The position numbers and the translations under genes were made by a program. A stretch of DNA of 64,000 nucleotides from DASVHS01 sp035468985 (lineage in GTDB: Bacteria > Acidobacteriota > Thermoanaerobaculia > Gp7-AA8), in assembly GCA_035468985.1 (NCBI GenBank), contig DATISF010000043.1, forward strand, positions 79,649 through 143,648, written 5' to 3'. Positions 41,391 through 50,900 of the stretch are shown here, one piece after another. The notes under the pieces were generated by a model. The model did not search any database. It was given only the letters and a program-made list of their open reading frames with translations, and was not told the origin of the DNA. Positions within the stretch are counted from its first letter, which is position 1; each line of letters begins with the position of its first letter.

Positions 41391-42752
41391 GTGAGCAACA
41401 TCGCCCAAGAGAAACCCCTCCGCCGCGTCGGCATGATCTCCCTCGGCTGTCCGAAGAATCTCGTCGACGCCGAGATCATGCTCGGCCAGCTGCGCGCGGA
41501 GTCCGATGTCGTCATCACCAACGACATGGAAGAGGCCGACGTGGTCATCGTCAACACCTGCGGATTCATCGATGCCGCCAAGCAGGAGTCGATCGACACG
41601 ATCCTCGAAGTCGCCGACCGCAAGGGCAAAGGCGTGGAGCGGCTGATCGTCACCGGCTGCATGGTCCAGAAGTACCGGGCCGATCTGCAGCAGTCGATTC
41701 CGGAGATCGACGCCTTCGTCGGGCTCGACCATCTCGAGGCCATCACTGCCGCCGTCGGCGGCGATGTCGACGCCGCCCCCGTCAAGCGCAAGATGTCGGT
41801 GCGCCTCTACGAAGATCTGCCGCGCGTTCTGACGCAGGGAACCGCGCACGCGTACCTCAAAGTCTCGGAGGGCTGCTCGAATCCGTGCACGTTCTGCGCG
41901 ATCCCGCAGATGCGCGGCAAGTTCCGCAGCCGCGGCATCGCATCGCTGGTCCGTGAAGCGCAGCAGCTGCAGCAGCAGGGCGTCAGGGAGCTCTGCCTCG
42001 TCGCCCAGGACACCACCCGTTATGGCCAGGACCTCGGCATCGAGCAAGGGCTCACCACTCTGGTGAAAGCGCTCCTCGCCGATACCGACTTCCAGTGGAT
42101 CCGTTTTCTATACGCGTATCCGGGAAGCCTCGACTGGTCGCTGTTCGAGCTGATGGGGCGCGAGAAGCGCTTCGTGTCGTATTGCGATATCCCGCTGCAG
42201 CACGTGTCGGCCAACGTACTGAAGACGATGCGACGGCCAGGCTCGCCGAAGGACTATCGCGAGATGATCGCGCGCATGCGCGAGCTCGTTCCCGGCATCT
42301 CGCTGCGCACGACGTTCATCACCGGACATCCCGGCGAGATGCCGAAGGATTTCGGCGAGCTGCACGAATTCGTCGAATGGGCGCAGTTCGATCAGATGGG
42401 CGCGTTCGTGTATTCGGCGGAAGAGCTCACGCCGGCATCGAGGATGTCCGACATCCCGAGCCGCAAGACGGCCGAGCGCAGGCGCGCGAAACTGATGGAG
42501 CTGCAGCAGACCATCTCGCTGGCCCGCAACGAGGCGAAGATCGGAACGACGTTCGACGCGATCGTCACCGGCGTGTGCGACGAGACCGAGCACCTGCTCG
42601 AAGGACGCCTCATCGGACAGGCGCCCGAGATCGACGGCCGGCTGCTGATCAACGACGGCCTCGATCGTCTGCCGAGCGAGCTTCCCGCGTTCGCGCGTGT
42701 CCAGATCAGCGACGCCCATCCGTACGACGTGGTCGGCACGGTGGTTTCGTAG
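41391..42752 (+). CDS. rimO: Ribosomal protein S12 methylthiotransferase
   Basis: A radical-SAM enzyme of 453 residues that methylthiolates Asp in ribosomal protein S12. GMISLGCPKNLVDAEIML is the specific RimO start, with cluster Cys in NTCGFID and TGCMVQKY. The radical-SAM Cys are in KVSEGCSNPCTFC (CxxxCxxC, ~162-169). LYAYPGSLDW, YCDIPLQHVS and RTTFITGHPGE are typical, and a TRAM domain closes the protein. GTG 41391 follows the previous gene by 10 bases and is the only start near the family N-terminus. Confidence 0.96.
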   Translation: MSNIAQEKPLRRVGMISLGCPKNLVDAEIMLGQLRAESDVVITNDMEEADVVIVNTCGFIDAAKQESIDTILEVADRKGKGVERLIVTGCMVQKYRADLQQSIPEIDAFVGLDHLEAITAAVGGDVDAAPVKRKMSVRLYEDLPRVLTQGTAHAYLKVSEGCSNPCTFCAIPQMRGKFRSRGIASLVREAQQLQQQGVRELCLVAQDTTRYGQDLGIEQGLTTLVKALLADTDFQWIRFLYAYPGSLDWSLFELMGREKRFVSYCDIPLQHVSANVLKTMRRPGSPKDYREMIARMRELVPGISLRTTFITGHPGEMPKDFGELHEFVEWAQFDQMGAFVYSAEELTPASRMSDIPSRKTAERRRAKLMELQQTISLARNEAKIGTTFDAIVTGVCDETEHLLEGRLIGQAPEIDGRLLINDGLDRLPSELPAFARVQISDAHPYDVVGTVVS

Positions 42753-42802
42753 ATGAAGCCCCGGCTTCAGCCGGGCGTTCACCGGCTGCAGCCGGCGCCC
42801 CA
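42753..42802 (+). repeat. R3 double hairpin encoding a protein N-terminus
   Basis: ATGAAGCCCCGGCTTCAGCC directly follows the rimO TAG and ends GCCGGCGCCCCAT. The ATG of the repeat is used as the start codon of the next gene, giving the N-terminal KPRLQPGVHRLQPAP. Confidence 0.85.
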
Positions 42803-43421
42803 TCAGTGGACAGCGGCAGAGCGCCGCATCCTCGCCGGGTTCAAGACGCCGGCGCACATCCAGAGTTTTCTCGACGAGCTGGAATATGACCCGAAAGGCG
42901 GCGCGAAATCACCGCGAGCGGTCCTGCGAACTCGTACGGCCCAGTGCTACAGCGGTGCGCTGTTCGCCGCGGCCGCGTTGCGCGAGCTTGGATTCGCGCC
43001 GCGCATCATGTGGATGGACGCCGTCCAGGATGACGGCCACTGCATCGCTCTGTTCGAGAGCGGCGGATTGTGGGGCAGCGTCGCGAAGTCGAACTTCACC
43101 ACGCTCCGCTCCCGCGAGCCGATCTACCCGTACCTCGCCCTCGGCCTCAGCTATTTCGACGGCTTCTACAACATCTTCGGCAAACGCACGATGCGCGCGT
43201 TCACGGAGCCGATCGATCTCGAGCAGTTCGAGCCCCGCGGATGGCGATTCAGCAAGGGCCAGCTTTCGTACGTCGATCGCGCGATCGACACCGTTCCGCG
43301 AGCCTGGAAGCTCCCGCGCCGCCGCGTGAAGGACGTCAGCCCCGTGAGCGAACAGCTCCGCGAGGCCGGTCTTCTGGGATCGCGTGCCGAAGGTTTGTGG
43401 CGGCCCGGTCAGCGCGACTGA
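42753..43421 (+). CDS. Transglutaminase-like protein with repeat-derived N-terminus
   Basis: A 222-residue soluble protein. After a repeat-encoded N-terminus the body has AQCYSGALFAAAALRELGF, then DAVQDDGHCIALFESGG and AKSNFTTLRSREPIYP: a Cys, a His after an acidic pair and a later Asn/Asp, which resembles the Cys-His-Asp order of transglutaminase-like peptidase folds. Function unknown. No other start lies between the repeat and the conserved part, so the R3 ATG appears to be the real start. The 3' end overlaps the convergent exonuclease gene by 86 bases. Confidence 0.65.
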   Translation: MKPRLQPGVHRLQPAPHQWTAAERRILAGFKTPAHIQSFLDELEYDPKGGAKSPRAVLRTRTAQCYSGALFAAAALRELGFAPRIMWMDAVQDDGHCIALFESGGLWGSVAKSNFTTLRSREPIYPYLALGLSYFDGFYNIFGKRTMRAFTEPIDLEQFEPRGWRFSKGQLSYVDRAIDTVPRAWKLPRRRVKDVSPVSEQLREAGLLGSRAEGLWRPGQRD

Positions 43422-44295
43422 TCAGCTCCGGCGCGTCGATCCTCTCGGCCAGGGCGGCGAAACTGCTGCTCGGTCCTCTCCATCGCAGCGCCTCCACGGA
43501 GTCGAACAGCTCGGCATCCGTCCGCAGCGTCGCCAGCCTGAGGAACAGGAGGGCGTCCTCCCGGTACTTCCCGATGATGTCGTCCGGAATGGCGTCGATG
43601 TGGCGGAAGCGCGAGAGCACTCTCGCGGCTGTCTTCGCGCCGAACCGCGGGATGCCCGGATAGCCGTCGGCCGCATCGCCGACCAGAGCCAGGTAGTCGG
43701 GAATCGATTCCGGCTCGACTCCGAACTTCTCTTGCACGCCGGCGGCATCGCGGATCTTGCCGCTCTTTCGATCGACCTGCACGACACGATCGCCCACCAC
43801 GCATTGCGCGAGATCCTTGTCCGGCGTCCAGATGGAAACTCTGACAACCGAGTCGTCCGCGGCGGCGAGCGCGGCGGCGGACGCGAGCGCATCGTCGGCT
43901 TCGAGCTCGATCATCGGCCATACCACGACTCCCATCGCCGCGAGCGCCTCTTCGAGCGGATGAAACTGCGCCCAGAGCGCGCGGTCGATTCCGGCGCCGG
44001 TCTTGTAGCCGCTCCACAGTTCGTTGCGGAACGACTCGATGACGTGATCGGTGGCGACGCCGATGTGCGTCGCCCCACCCTCGATCATCTGCAGGACCAT
44101 GTGCAGCACGCCGCGCACCGCGCCGAACGGCGGATCGCCCTTCTTCATCCGGCGGATGCCGTAGAAGTGGCGAAACAGCTCGTACGTGCCGTCGATGAGG
44201 TGGACGATCAGAGTGCGGAAAAGAATACACCGGACGAACCGGCTCTCTACTGACGATTGAGCAGCTTGAAGTACGGCTCCGCGACGACCCGCCAT
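43336..44295 (-). CDS. 5'-3' exonuclease (PolA N-terminal/FEN-like)
   Basis: A stand-alone structure-specific nuclease. VHLIDGTYELFRHFYG, GVATDHVIESFRNELW, the metal-binding MIELEADDAL, IWTPDKDLAQCV, and PDYLALVGDAADGYPGIPRF followed by GAKTAARVL are the PIN-like FEN and helix-3-turn-helix signatures of the PolA 5' nuclease. The start is uncertain: ATG 44295 gives 28 residues before the conserved part and overlaps the preceding gene by 49 bases; a CTG near 44211 is the alternative. It is the last gene of the minus-strand phosphatase operon, an unusual location. Confidence 0.85.
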   Translation of the reverse strand: MAGRRGAVLQAAQSSVESRFVRCILFRTLIVHLIDGTYELFRHFYGIRRMKKGDPPFGAVRGVLHMVLQMIEGGATHIGVATDHVIESFRNELWSGYKTGAGIDRALWAQFHPLEEALAAMGVVVWPMIELEADDALASAAALAAADDSVVRVSIWTPDKDLAQCVVGDRVVQVDRKSGKIRDAAGVQEKFGVEPESIPDYLALVGDAADGYPGIPRFGAKTAARVLSRFRHIDAIPDDIIGKYREDALLFLRLATLRTDAELFDSVEALRWRGPSSSFAALAERIDAPELISRADRAATNLRHAIPEDRPRGAVRSRG

Positions 44296-45044
44296 TCTCT
44301 TGCCGTTCGTTGAACGACGAACGGAAGCTCGATCGCGCCGTACAACCCGACAAACAGCTTTTCTGCGGCGTCGGGGCGCGAGCCTTCGACGATCTGCCCG
44401 GAAGGCAATGCGTAGAGCTCGCCGGGAGGAATCTCGACCAGCGGCATTTCGATGGCCAGAGCGACGGTCTGGTCGGAGGGATCAGGTTCCGCGGGAGCTT
44501 CGGCGAACACGACGCTCATGTCGCTGTTCGGGACGAGAAACCTGGCGGCATCGTCGCGATTGTTGGTCACGGCTGCAGTGACAAACGCTTTGATCGCGAA
44601 ATCGGGAGTTCCGGGTTTCGGTTTCGGCTCCGGTCCCTGCTCGGCCATGGCCAGCCACCACCTCGGGTCGACCTTCCATCCGGCCGCGGTTCGACGCATC
44701 GTCACGATGAGCGGAGTACCCCGGAACCCGGTCATGTACCGCAGGCGCGTTCCCACCGGGTACTCGCCTTTCTCATCGGCCGCCGCACGTTTTCCGTTGA
44801 GGGTGAACGGCTGAACGACTTCGAATTCCATCGCGGCCGCTTCGCGGGCCACGGCATTCAAGTCGGAGAAGGAGAGTGGTTGCTTGCCGACGAGGATCTC
44901 GGCCCTTGGAGTGGGTACGATGGTCTTGTCGAAGCCTGCTTTGTCGTTCGAGTAGACCGCTTTGATGAATTCCCGCGCTACCGCATCGGGGGCCTCGGAG
45001 GCATGCGCCACTGCCGCGCACGCCACCACGACCGCGATCAGCAT
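44247..45044 (-). CDS. Exported protein with duplicated NTF2-like region
   Basis: A 265-residue protein from ATG 45044, which overlaps the alkaline phosphatase stop. A signal peptide (MLIAVVVACAAVAHASEA) precedes two similar units, each starting with an alpha helix and strand order of NTF2/lumazine-like folds (VAREFIKAVYSNDKAGFDKT and FAIKAFVTAAVTNNRDDAAR, then W/KVDPRWWL and REWRVVAEPYFKLL). No enzyme motif is seen. Presumed periplasmic ligand binder linked to the phosphatases by operon context only. Confidence 0.7.
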   Translation of the reverse strand: MLIAVVVACAAVAHASEAPDAVAREFIKAVYSNDKAGFDKTIVPTPRAEILVGKQPLSFSDLNAVAREAAAMEFEVVQPFTLNGKRAAADEKGEYPVGTRLRYMTGFRGTPLIVTMRRTAAGWKVDPRWWLAMAEQGPEPKPKPGTPDFAIKAFVTAAVTNNRDDAARFLVPNSDMSVVFAEAPAEPDPSDQTVALAIEMPLVEIPPGELYALPSGQIVEGSRPDAAEKLFVGLYGAIELPFVVQRTAREWRVVAEPYFKLLNRQ

Positions 45045-47062
45045 TGCATGACGCCGTGCGAGACGAGCTCCCATTTACCGTTTCTCCACTCGAACACGTA
45101 GATGTGTCCGATTCCGCAATCCATCGATAGTACCCCCGGTCGCGGCTTGGGCGGCTTTCCCGTCCAGAGCTGCACGCTGGCGCGATTCCCGTCGATCTCA
45201 ACCTTGTCGATGCGGATCGAGTCGCGCGGCATCGTGCCTTTCGGATCGAGCAGGTTCAGCGCGAGGCTGACGACTTCGAGACACGGCAGCAGGTGCGCGT
45301 CCGCACCGCCCACGTTCACGCCGAGGAGCGCGGCGATCGTGCGGGCGAGATCGGCGGGTGAGGCCGCGACCTCGTAGCGGCCGGCTTTCATTCCCGCTCC
45401 CCAGAAGAGCAGCGGCACGTGCTGGTCGTTCTCGACCGGCTGACCGTGCGTGGTGCTGTTCGACCCCCACGACCAGATCCAGTTCGTCCGCAGGGTGGCC
45501 AGCACGTCGCCGGAGCGTCCCTGAAGATAGGAAACCTGCACGCCATGCGGTGCACGGCCGGCCCGAATTTCGGCATCGGTCCAGGCCCCGGCGACGCCCG
45601 GGATCTTCAGCACGACATCGCGCAGGGCGTGCTTGACGCGCTCCGGATCGAGCTTGAGCTCGCGAACGCGCTCCTGGTTGAGGTACAACGCGGGCTCCTC
45701 GAAGAAAAACACGAGCGCGTGGGAGTACGGTGCATCGGCGGAGAAGGGGACGTGCAGCGTCTTCGCGAGCTGCTTCTCGATTTCCAGCCGCTGCGGGGGC
45801 AGATCGGAGAGCCGCTGGCCTTTCTGCGACGGATTGCGGAGATCGATGCGGCCCGCGTCGGCTTTCGGATCGCGCAGCTTCAGAATCTCCGGAGTCGGCT
45901 GCACGCCATGATCGGCGGTCAGCGCGACGAGAACGCGATCGCCGAAGCGGCGGTCGAGAACGTCGAAGAAACGCTCCAGAGAACGGTCGAGGCGCACGAC
46001 GCCATCGGCCACTTCCATCGAGTCGGGCCCGTAGTAGTGGCCGAAGTAATCCGTCGAGGAGAGGCTGACGAACAGCACGTCCGGCGTCGGATGCGTTCCG
46101 AGAGACTCGCCGGCGATCGTCCACAGCGCGAAGTCGAGCGCGACGTCGCTGCCGAACGGGCTGTACGACAGAGCGCGGAAATCATTGATCGGGTGCGGGA
46201 ACGTTCCGCCGTACCGGTTGTTTTTCAACGGCCACGCCTCGGGAGGGTCGAAGGTGACGCGCTTGAGATCGTCGGGTGGAATGAATGGCGAAGGATTCCA
46301 CGCGTGCGAGCCGGGGATGTAGCCGGGGACGCCCGAATTGAAGGCGAAGAGCTTCGGATCGTAATGGTAGTAGGACGAGGAGATGAATCCGGGCAGCTTC
46401 TGATCGAACCAGTACACGGCATCGGCGTTGCGGCCGGCCATCAGGATCGCCGCGCGGTCCTTGAGAGCGATGCCGATTACGCGCGCGCCTGGGTACTTCG
46501 CTTTGACGCGGTCGCCGAGGCCCTCGCCGATCAGCTGTCGCGGCGACATCCCCGTGGTTTTTCCCTCCGACGGTTTGACGGTGTCGTCGTAGACGCAATA
46601 CTGCGGTGAGCCCTGCGCGGCCTGGAACCACATCGGGCGTTGGGGATCGGGTTGCGGTTTCGCCGGTGGCTCGTATCCGGTGACGTCATCGAGGTACCAC
46701 TTCCAGCGGTTCGCATCCATCGACGTGCTGCGGTCCAGCCAGAGGTTGGCGATGATCCCGTGCTCCGACGGATTCTTGCCGCTGCCGATGGTGGCGTGAC
46801 CCGGCCCGGTGAAAGTGACGGCGTGGATGTAGTGGGTGTTCGGGAACGCCGCGCCGGATTTCAGGAAGCGGTTGAAGCCGCCGGCCGAAAACCAGGGAGA
46901 GAAGCGCTCCAGATAATCCCAGCGAAGCTGATCGACGGAGATGACGACGACGAGGGAAGGGGAGTCGGGCTGTGGCGCAGACGCCCCTGGCTGCGCGCTG
47001 AGTGTCTGCGCGATGAGCAGCACAGGCAGGAGTGTCTGTGCCACACGCAACGATCGTTTCAC
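45038..47062 (-). CDS. PafA-like alkaline phosphatase/phosphodiesterase
   Basis: A 674-residue exported enzyme of the alkaline phosphatase superfamily. Signal peptide (LLPVLLIAQTLSAQ), first metal Asp in VVVISVDQLRWDYLE, nucleophile Thr in HAVTFTGPGHATIGSG, EHGIIANLW, later DYFGHYYGPDS and LTADHGVQ with metal Asp/His. The Thr nucleophile is as in PafA of Flavobacteriia-type enzymes. It hydrolyses phosphate monoesters in the periplasm. GTG 47062 overlaps the acid phosphatase TGA (GTGA). A C-terminal region after residue ~590 adds a beta-rich tail. Confidence 0.93.
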   Translation of the reverse strand: MKRSLRVAQTLLPVLLIAQTLSAQPGASAPQPDSPSLVVVISVDQLRWDYLERFSPWFSAGGFNRFLKSGAAFPNTHYIHAVTFTGPGHATIGSGKNPSEHGIIANLWLDRSTSMDANRWKWYLDDVTGYEPPAKPQPDPQRPMWFQAAQGSPQYCVYDDTVKPSEGKTTGMSPRQLIGEGLGDRVKAKYPGARVIGIALKDRAAILMAGRNADAVYWFDQKLPGFISSSYYHYDPKLFAFNSGVPGYIPGSHAWNPSPFIPPDDLKRVTFDPPEAWPLKNNRYGGTFPHPINDFRALSYSPFGSDVALDFALWTIAGESLGTHPTPDVLFVSLSSTDYFGHYYGPDSMEVADGVVRLDRSLERFFDVLDRRFGDRVLVALTADHGVQPTPEILKLRDPKADAGRIDLRNPSQKGQRLSDLPPQRLEIEKQLAKTLHVPFSADAPYSHALVFFFEEPALYLNQERVRELKLDPERVKHALRDVVLKIPGVAGAWTDAEIRAGRAPHGVQVSYLQGRSGDVLATLRTNWIWSWGSNSTTHGQPVENDQHVPLLFWGAGMKAGRYEVAASPADLARTIAALLGVNVGGADAHLLPCLEVVSLALNLLDPKGTMPRDSIRIDKVEIDGNRASVQLWTGKPPKPRPGVLSMDCGIGHIYVFEWRNGKWELVSHGVMQC

Positions 47063-47847
47063 GGTTTCAGCACCTCGATCTTTCTCTGCAGCTCATCGCA
47101 TGCAGTCCCGTTGCCGGCGACGGCTGTCTCCCACGATCCATACATCGGATTGGGGAGGATGAACCACGATGTGCCGAACTTTGGGGAGTTCTCGCGAACA
47201 AGGGCGGACCGTTCCTCGAGAGACTTGTCGGCCGCGGCGACGAAATCGTTGAGGTCGTCGCCGAGGACGAGGAGGACGCGGTAGCGCGCGGCGACGAATT
47301 CCCGGCGCGGTGTTTTGTCGCTCGAGCTCCACTCCGGCCGCTCGCCCCGCGCCAGCAACGTATCCTCGGCTCCGTCGAGCGGATAGCCGAGTTTCTCGAG
47401 ATTCTTCCGGATGGCGGCTTCTTCCACCGCCTTGCGGTTCGTGATGTAGAACGGCGTGACGCCGCGGGACTTGGCGTACGTCAGAAACTCCGCGGCGCCG
47501 GGTGTGGCCCCGGCGGCGGACTCGGAGACCCACTGCTTCCAGGTGTCCGCGTCGTACGTCTTTCCCTGCCGGATCACACGCGCTTCGAACTTCGTGTTGT
47601 CGATCGCGGTTTCATCGAGGTCGAGGATGATCGCGGCCGGCCGATCGCTCGATGTGGACAACGCCGTGTCGAGCGCCCGCCGCGCCTCGGTGTACGTCTG
47701 GAGCGCGGAAGCGCGGTATTCCGCCGAGGTCGACACCCATGCCGTGGCATTGACCAGGGCCAGACCGGGATTGCACTGCTGGGCGGGAGCGGGAGGACGG
47801 GTGGCACAGCCGGCAAATACGACACACAAAAGGAATATCTTTTTCAT
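47059..47847 (-). CDS. Acid phosphatase lipoprotein, e(P4)/class B-like HAD
   Basis: A 262-residue phosphatase. The lipobox FAGC at residues 11-14 indicates a lipoprotein. HAD motif I is AAIILDLDETAIDNT, motif II VTPFYITNRKAV, and motif IV GDDLNDF, as in the DDDD acid phosphatases that remove phosphate from nucleotides at the outer membrane. FGTSWFILPNPMYGSWE is a family end motif. ATG 47847 lies just downstream of the terminator of the TonB receptor, so it probably begins its own operon; coupled to the alkaline phosphatase by GTGA. Confidence 0.92.
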   Translation of the reverse strand: MKKIFLLCVVFAGCATRPPAPAQQCNPGLALVNATAWVSTSAEYRASALQTYTEARRALDTALSTSSDRPAAIILDLDETAIDNTKFEARVIRQGKTYDADTWKQWVSESAAGATPGAAEFLTYAKSRGVTPFYITNRKAVEEAAIRKNLEKLGYPLDGAEDTLLARGERPEWSSSDKTPRREFVAARYRVLLVLGDDLNDFVAAADKSLEERSALVRENSPKFGTSWFILPNPMYGSWETAVAGNGTACDELQRKIEVLKP

Positions 47848-47851
47848 CGAT

Positions 47852-47881
47852 AAAAAAAGGCCACCGTTTCCGGTGGCCTTT
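47852..47881 (-). terminator. Rho-independent terminator of the TonB receptor gene
   Basis: On the minus strand AAAGGCCACCG / CGGTGGCCTTT forms an 11-base-pair stem with a GAAA loop, followed by seven T. It stands between the TonB receptor stop (47906) and the acid phosphatase start (47847). Confidence 0.93.
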
Positions 47882-47905
47882 CTCCTTGAACAATGGGGGA
47901 GGCGA

Positions 47906-50900
47906 TCAGAAGCTCACTCGCAGACCGACACGCAACTGCCAGCGCGACTGGAGGTCGGCGATCGAGAACTGCCGTCCCGGTGTCAGCGAACCGAGGGTAC
48001 GCTGGCCCGCGGAGTTGAGCGTCGTCGAGTTCTCGCGGTAGATCGGCTTTCCGCTCGCCGAATCCTGCCCGACGTAGGTCACGGTGTTCGTGTAGTTCTG
48101 ATTCGACACGAAGTACACGTTGCCGGAATCCTTGTTGAAGTAATGGAGCAGGTTGAGCATGTCGAGGGTCAGCTCGGTGTTCACCATCTTCACGGGAAGC
48201 ATCAGACCGTAGTGAAAGTCGAGGTGCCGCGACCACGGCTCGTAGGACTGGTACTTGTTGAGGATCTGGGCTTTGTTCGGGTCGAGACCCGCCGAACGGA
48301 TGAAGTCCTGGAAGATGTTGGAGTCGAGCGCCGTGCGCGAGCCGCAGGGGCTGGTCGACGTCGGCGCCGTGGCGTTCGACGGGCAGAGGATGAACTTGTC
48401 GGCGCCGCCAGGGACGTAGAGCAGGTCGTTGCTCGCGTTCGTGTCGCGGTTCGGATCGCCGCCCATGATCAGCGAGTATGGCCGGCCGCTCTGGGCGTTG
48501 TAGTAGAGGCCGAAGTTGTGCCCGAAGATGCCGGTGTTGATCGTGTACGCCACGTTCAGGTTGAAGCGGTTCTTCTGCTCGAACGCGGAGGTGCCGATCG
48601 TCGGCGTGAAGATGTCTCCCTGGGAATGCTGGAAGCGCCAGTTCGACACGGCGCGGCTGGAGGTGGCGTCGAACGCCGAGCGTGCTCTCTGATGCGCGTA
48701 ACCGGCGGACACAGTCAGGCCGCGGCTGAACGGGCGGATGAGCTGAAGCGACTCGGTGGTGTCGTCGCCCTTGGTCGTATTGGTGAGGAACGTGGCGTCG
48801 ACGAGTTTCGTGCTCCGGCGTGCGTACGTCGGACGGCCGTCGAGCGCGCTCGTGCCGTTCTGCACGTTGTTCAGGTTCTCGTAGTAGACGTCTTCGAGCG
48901 TCCTGGAGTAGAGCACCTCCGCCGTGCCGCGAATGCCGAAGATCAGATCGCGGTCATAGCCGAGGGTCGTGCGCAGAAGGCGCGGGAACTTGAAGCTCTG
49001 ATCGACGAGGTCGACCGAGAGCGCGCCGGCCGCGCCGAGCTTCGGCTGGCTGTTCGGATCGGGACTGAACTGCGGAACGGAGCACTTGTCGACCGTGCGG
49101 CATGCCAGGGCCACCTGCTCGACGCCCGTGCCGGCGTACGCGTTCGAGATCCAGACGTACGGGGTGCGTCCGGCAAACACGCCGACGCCGCCGCGAACCT
49201 GCTGCCCGTTGCGGTTCCAGTTGAAGCCGACACGCGGCGAGACCACGAGCTCTTCGCCCGGATGCGTGGCGGTGTTGTATCCGATCGCGTCCTGCACGAT
49301 CTGGTTGAACGACGGCGTATCGTTGAAGCGCGGCTTGTCGGCGCGCACGCCGAACACCAGCGTCATGTCGTTCGTGAGGTGCCACTGGTCGCTGGCGTAG
49401 AGCCCGTACTGCTGCGCGCCGAATGCGGTGGCGCGGCGCGGATCGCTGCCGGTGGCGTAGCTGATGCGGTACTCGCAGCCAGTCGCGCAGTCCTGATTCT
49501 CGAATGCGGCCAGCGTCGGATAGAAGTAGTAGCCGTTCGATTCGGAGAGGAAAAGGTTCTTGAAGTGGAACAGCTCGTTGTGGGTTCCGAAGACGAACGT
49601 GTGGTTCCCACGGATCCAGGTGTAGTCATCCGTGATCTCGGTGATCGTCTGATCGAGGGCGTTCGCACCCGAGAAGCGCTCGGTCCCGGCGTTGAGCGTC
49701 GCGTTCTGGTTCGATCCGCCGATCTCGATCGACGGGAACTGAACGGGCACGTCGCGCAGGTCCTTGATGGTCTGGTAGCCGACGCGCGCCTCATTGAACG
49801 AGGTGCCGCTGAACACCGCGTTCCACTGTGCGACGGTCGAGTTCGTCTTGTTCGCTTGCGTGTACTCCGTCGTCGGGAACGAGAACCGCGAGCCGGTCCG
49901 TGCCGCGTTGCCCGAGAAGATGTCGGTCGATCCCTTGACGTAGTTGTGACGCAGCGTCAGGGCGTTGCCGGGGCTGGCGTTGAAGTCGAGGCGAAAAAAG
50001 GCCAGATCGCTGGGCGTCAGCAGTCCGAGGTCGCCCAACGGGCCCGGATCGAACTTGTACTTGTCGATGAGATCCTGGCGCAGACGCGCGGCGCTGCAGC
50101 CCGGGGTGCCGCCGCAGACCGCATCCTGCGTGGAGTTCGAGTACGAGGTCGCGGTCGTGCCGTTCGCCGACACGCCCTGCGGCTGCGACTGGCGGTTCCG
50201 TTCTCCATTGACGAAGAAGAACAGTTTGTCCCTCATGATCGGACCGCCCAGGCGGCCGCCGTACTGCTTGTAATCGAAATTGGTGATCGGCTTTTCGATG
50301 ATGCCGGTCCCTCTCGGGAACTGAGGCACATCCTTGCCGACGAAGGTCTGACTGCGCTTCGTCCCGTACACCGATCCAGACAGCGCGTTGCCGCCGGATC
50401 GGGTCACGGCATTGATGCCGCCGCCGGTGAATCCACCCTGGCGAACGTCATAGGGGGAGACGACGAGCTGAAGCTGCTGGATGGCGTCGATCGAGATCGG
50501 CGGCGTGTTCGCCTGGCCTCCCGGCGTTCCGGTGGCCGCCAGGCCGAACAGATCGTTGTTGACCGCTCCGTCGATCTGAATGTTGTTGTAGCGGTTGTTG
50601 CGGCCCGCGACGGTCATCTCCGTCGCAGAAGGATCGGAAGCGCGGATCGAGAAATATGGATTCGTGCGAGCGAAGTCCTGGATCTGCCGGTTCACGGTCG
50701 GCAGCTGCTCGATCTGTTTCGTCGAGACCGACGATGTCGCGCCCGTGTGACCCGGATTGATGATGGGATCGACTTGCGCGGTCACCGTGATCGCTTCCGT
50801 CACCGCCGCCAGCTGCAGCGTGATCGGCACCTCGGAAGACTCGCCGAGGCGAACCTGAACGAAGTCGCTGGTGTTCGGCTTGAACCCCTCGAGATTCGCG

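Noticed and set aside
39401..41791. Minus-strand frame of 796 codons
   Set aside because: Shadow of dusB, the unknown gene and rimO.
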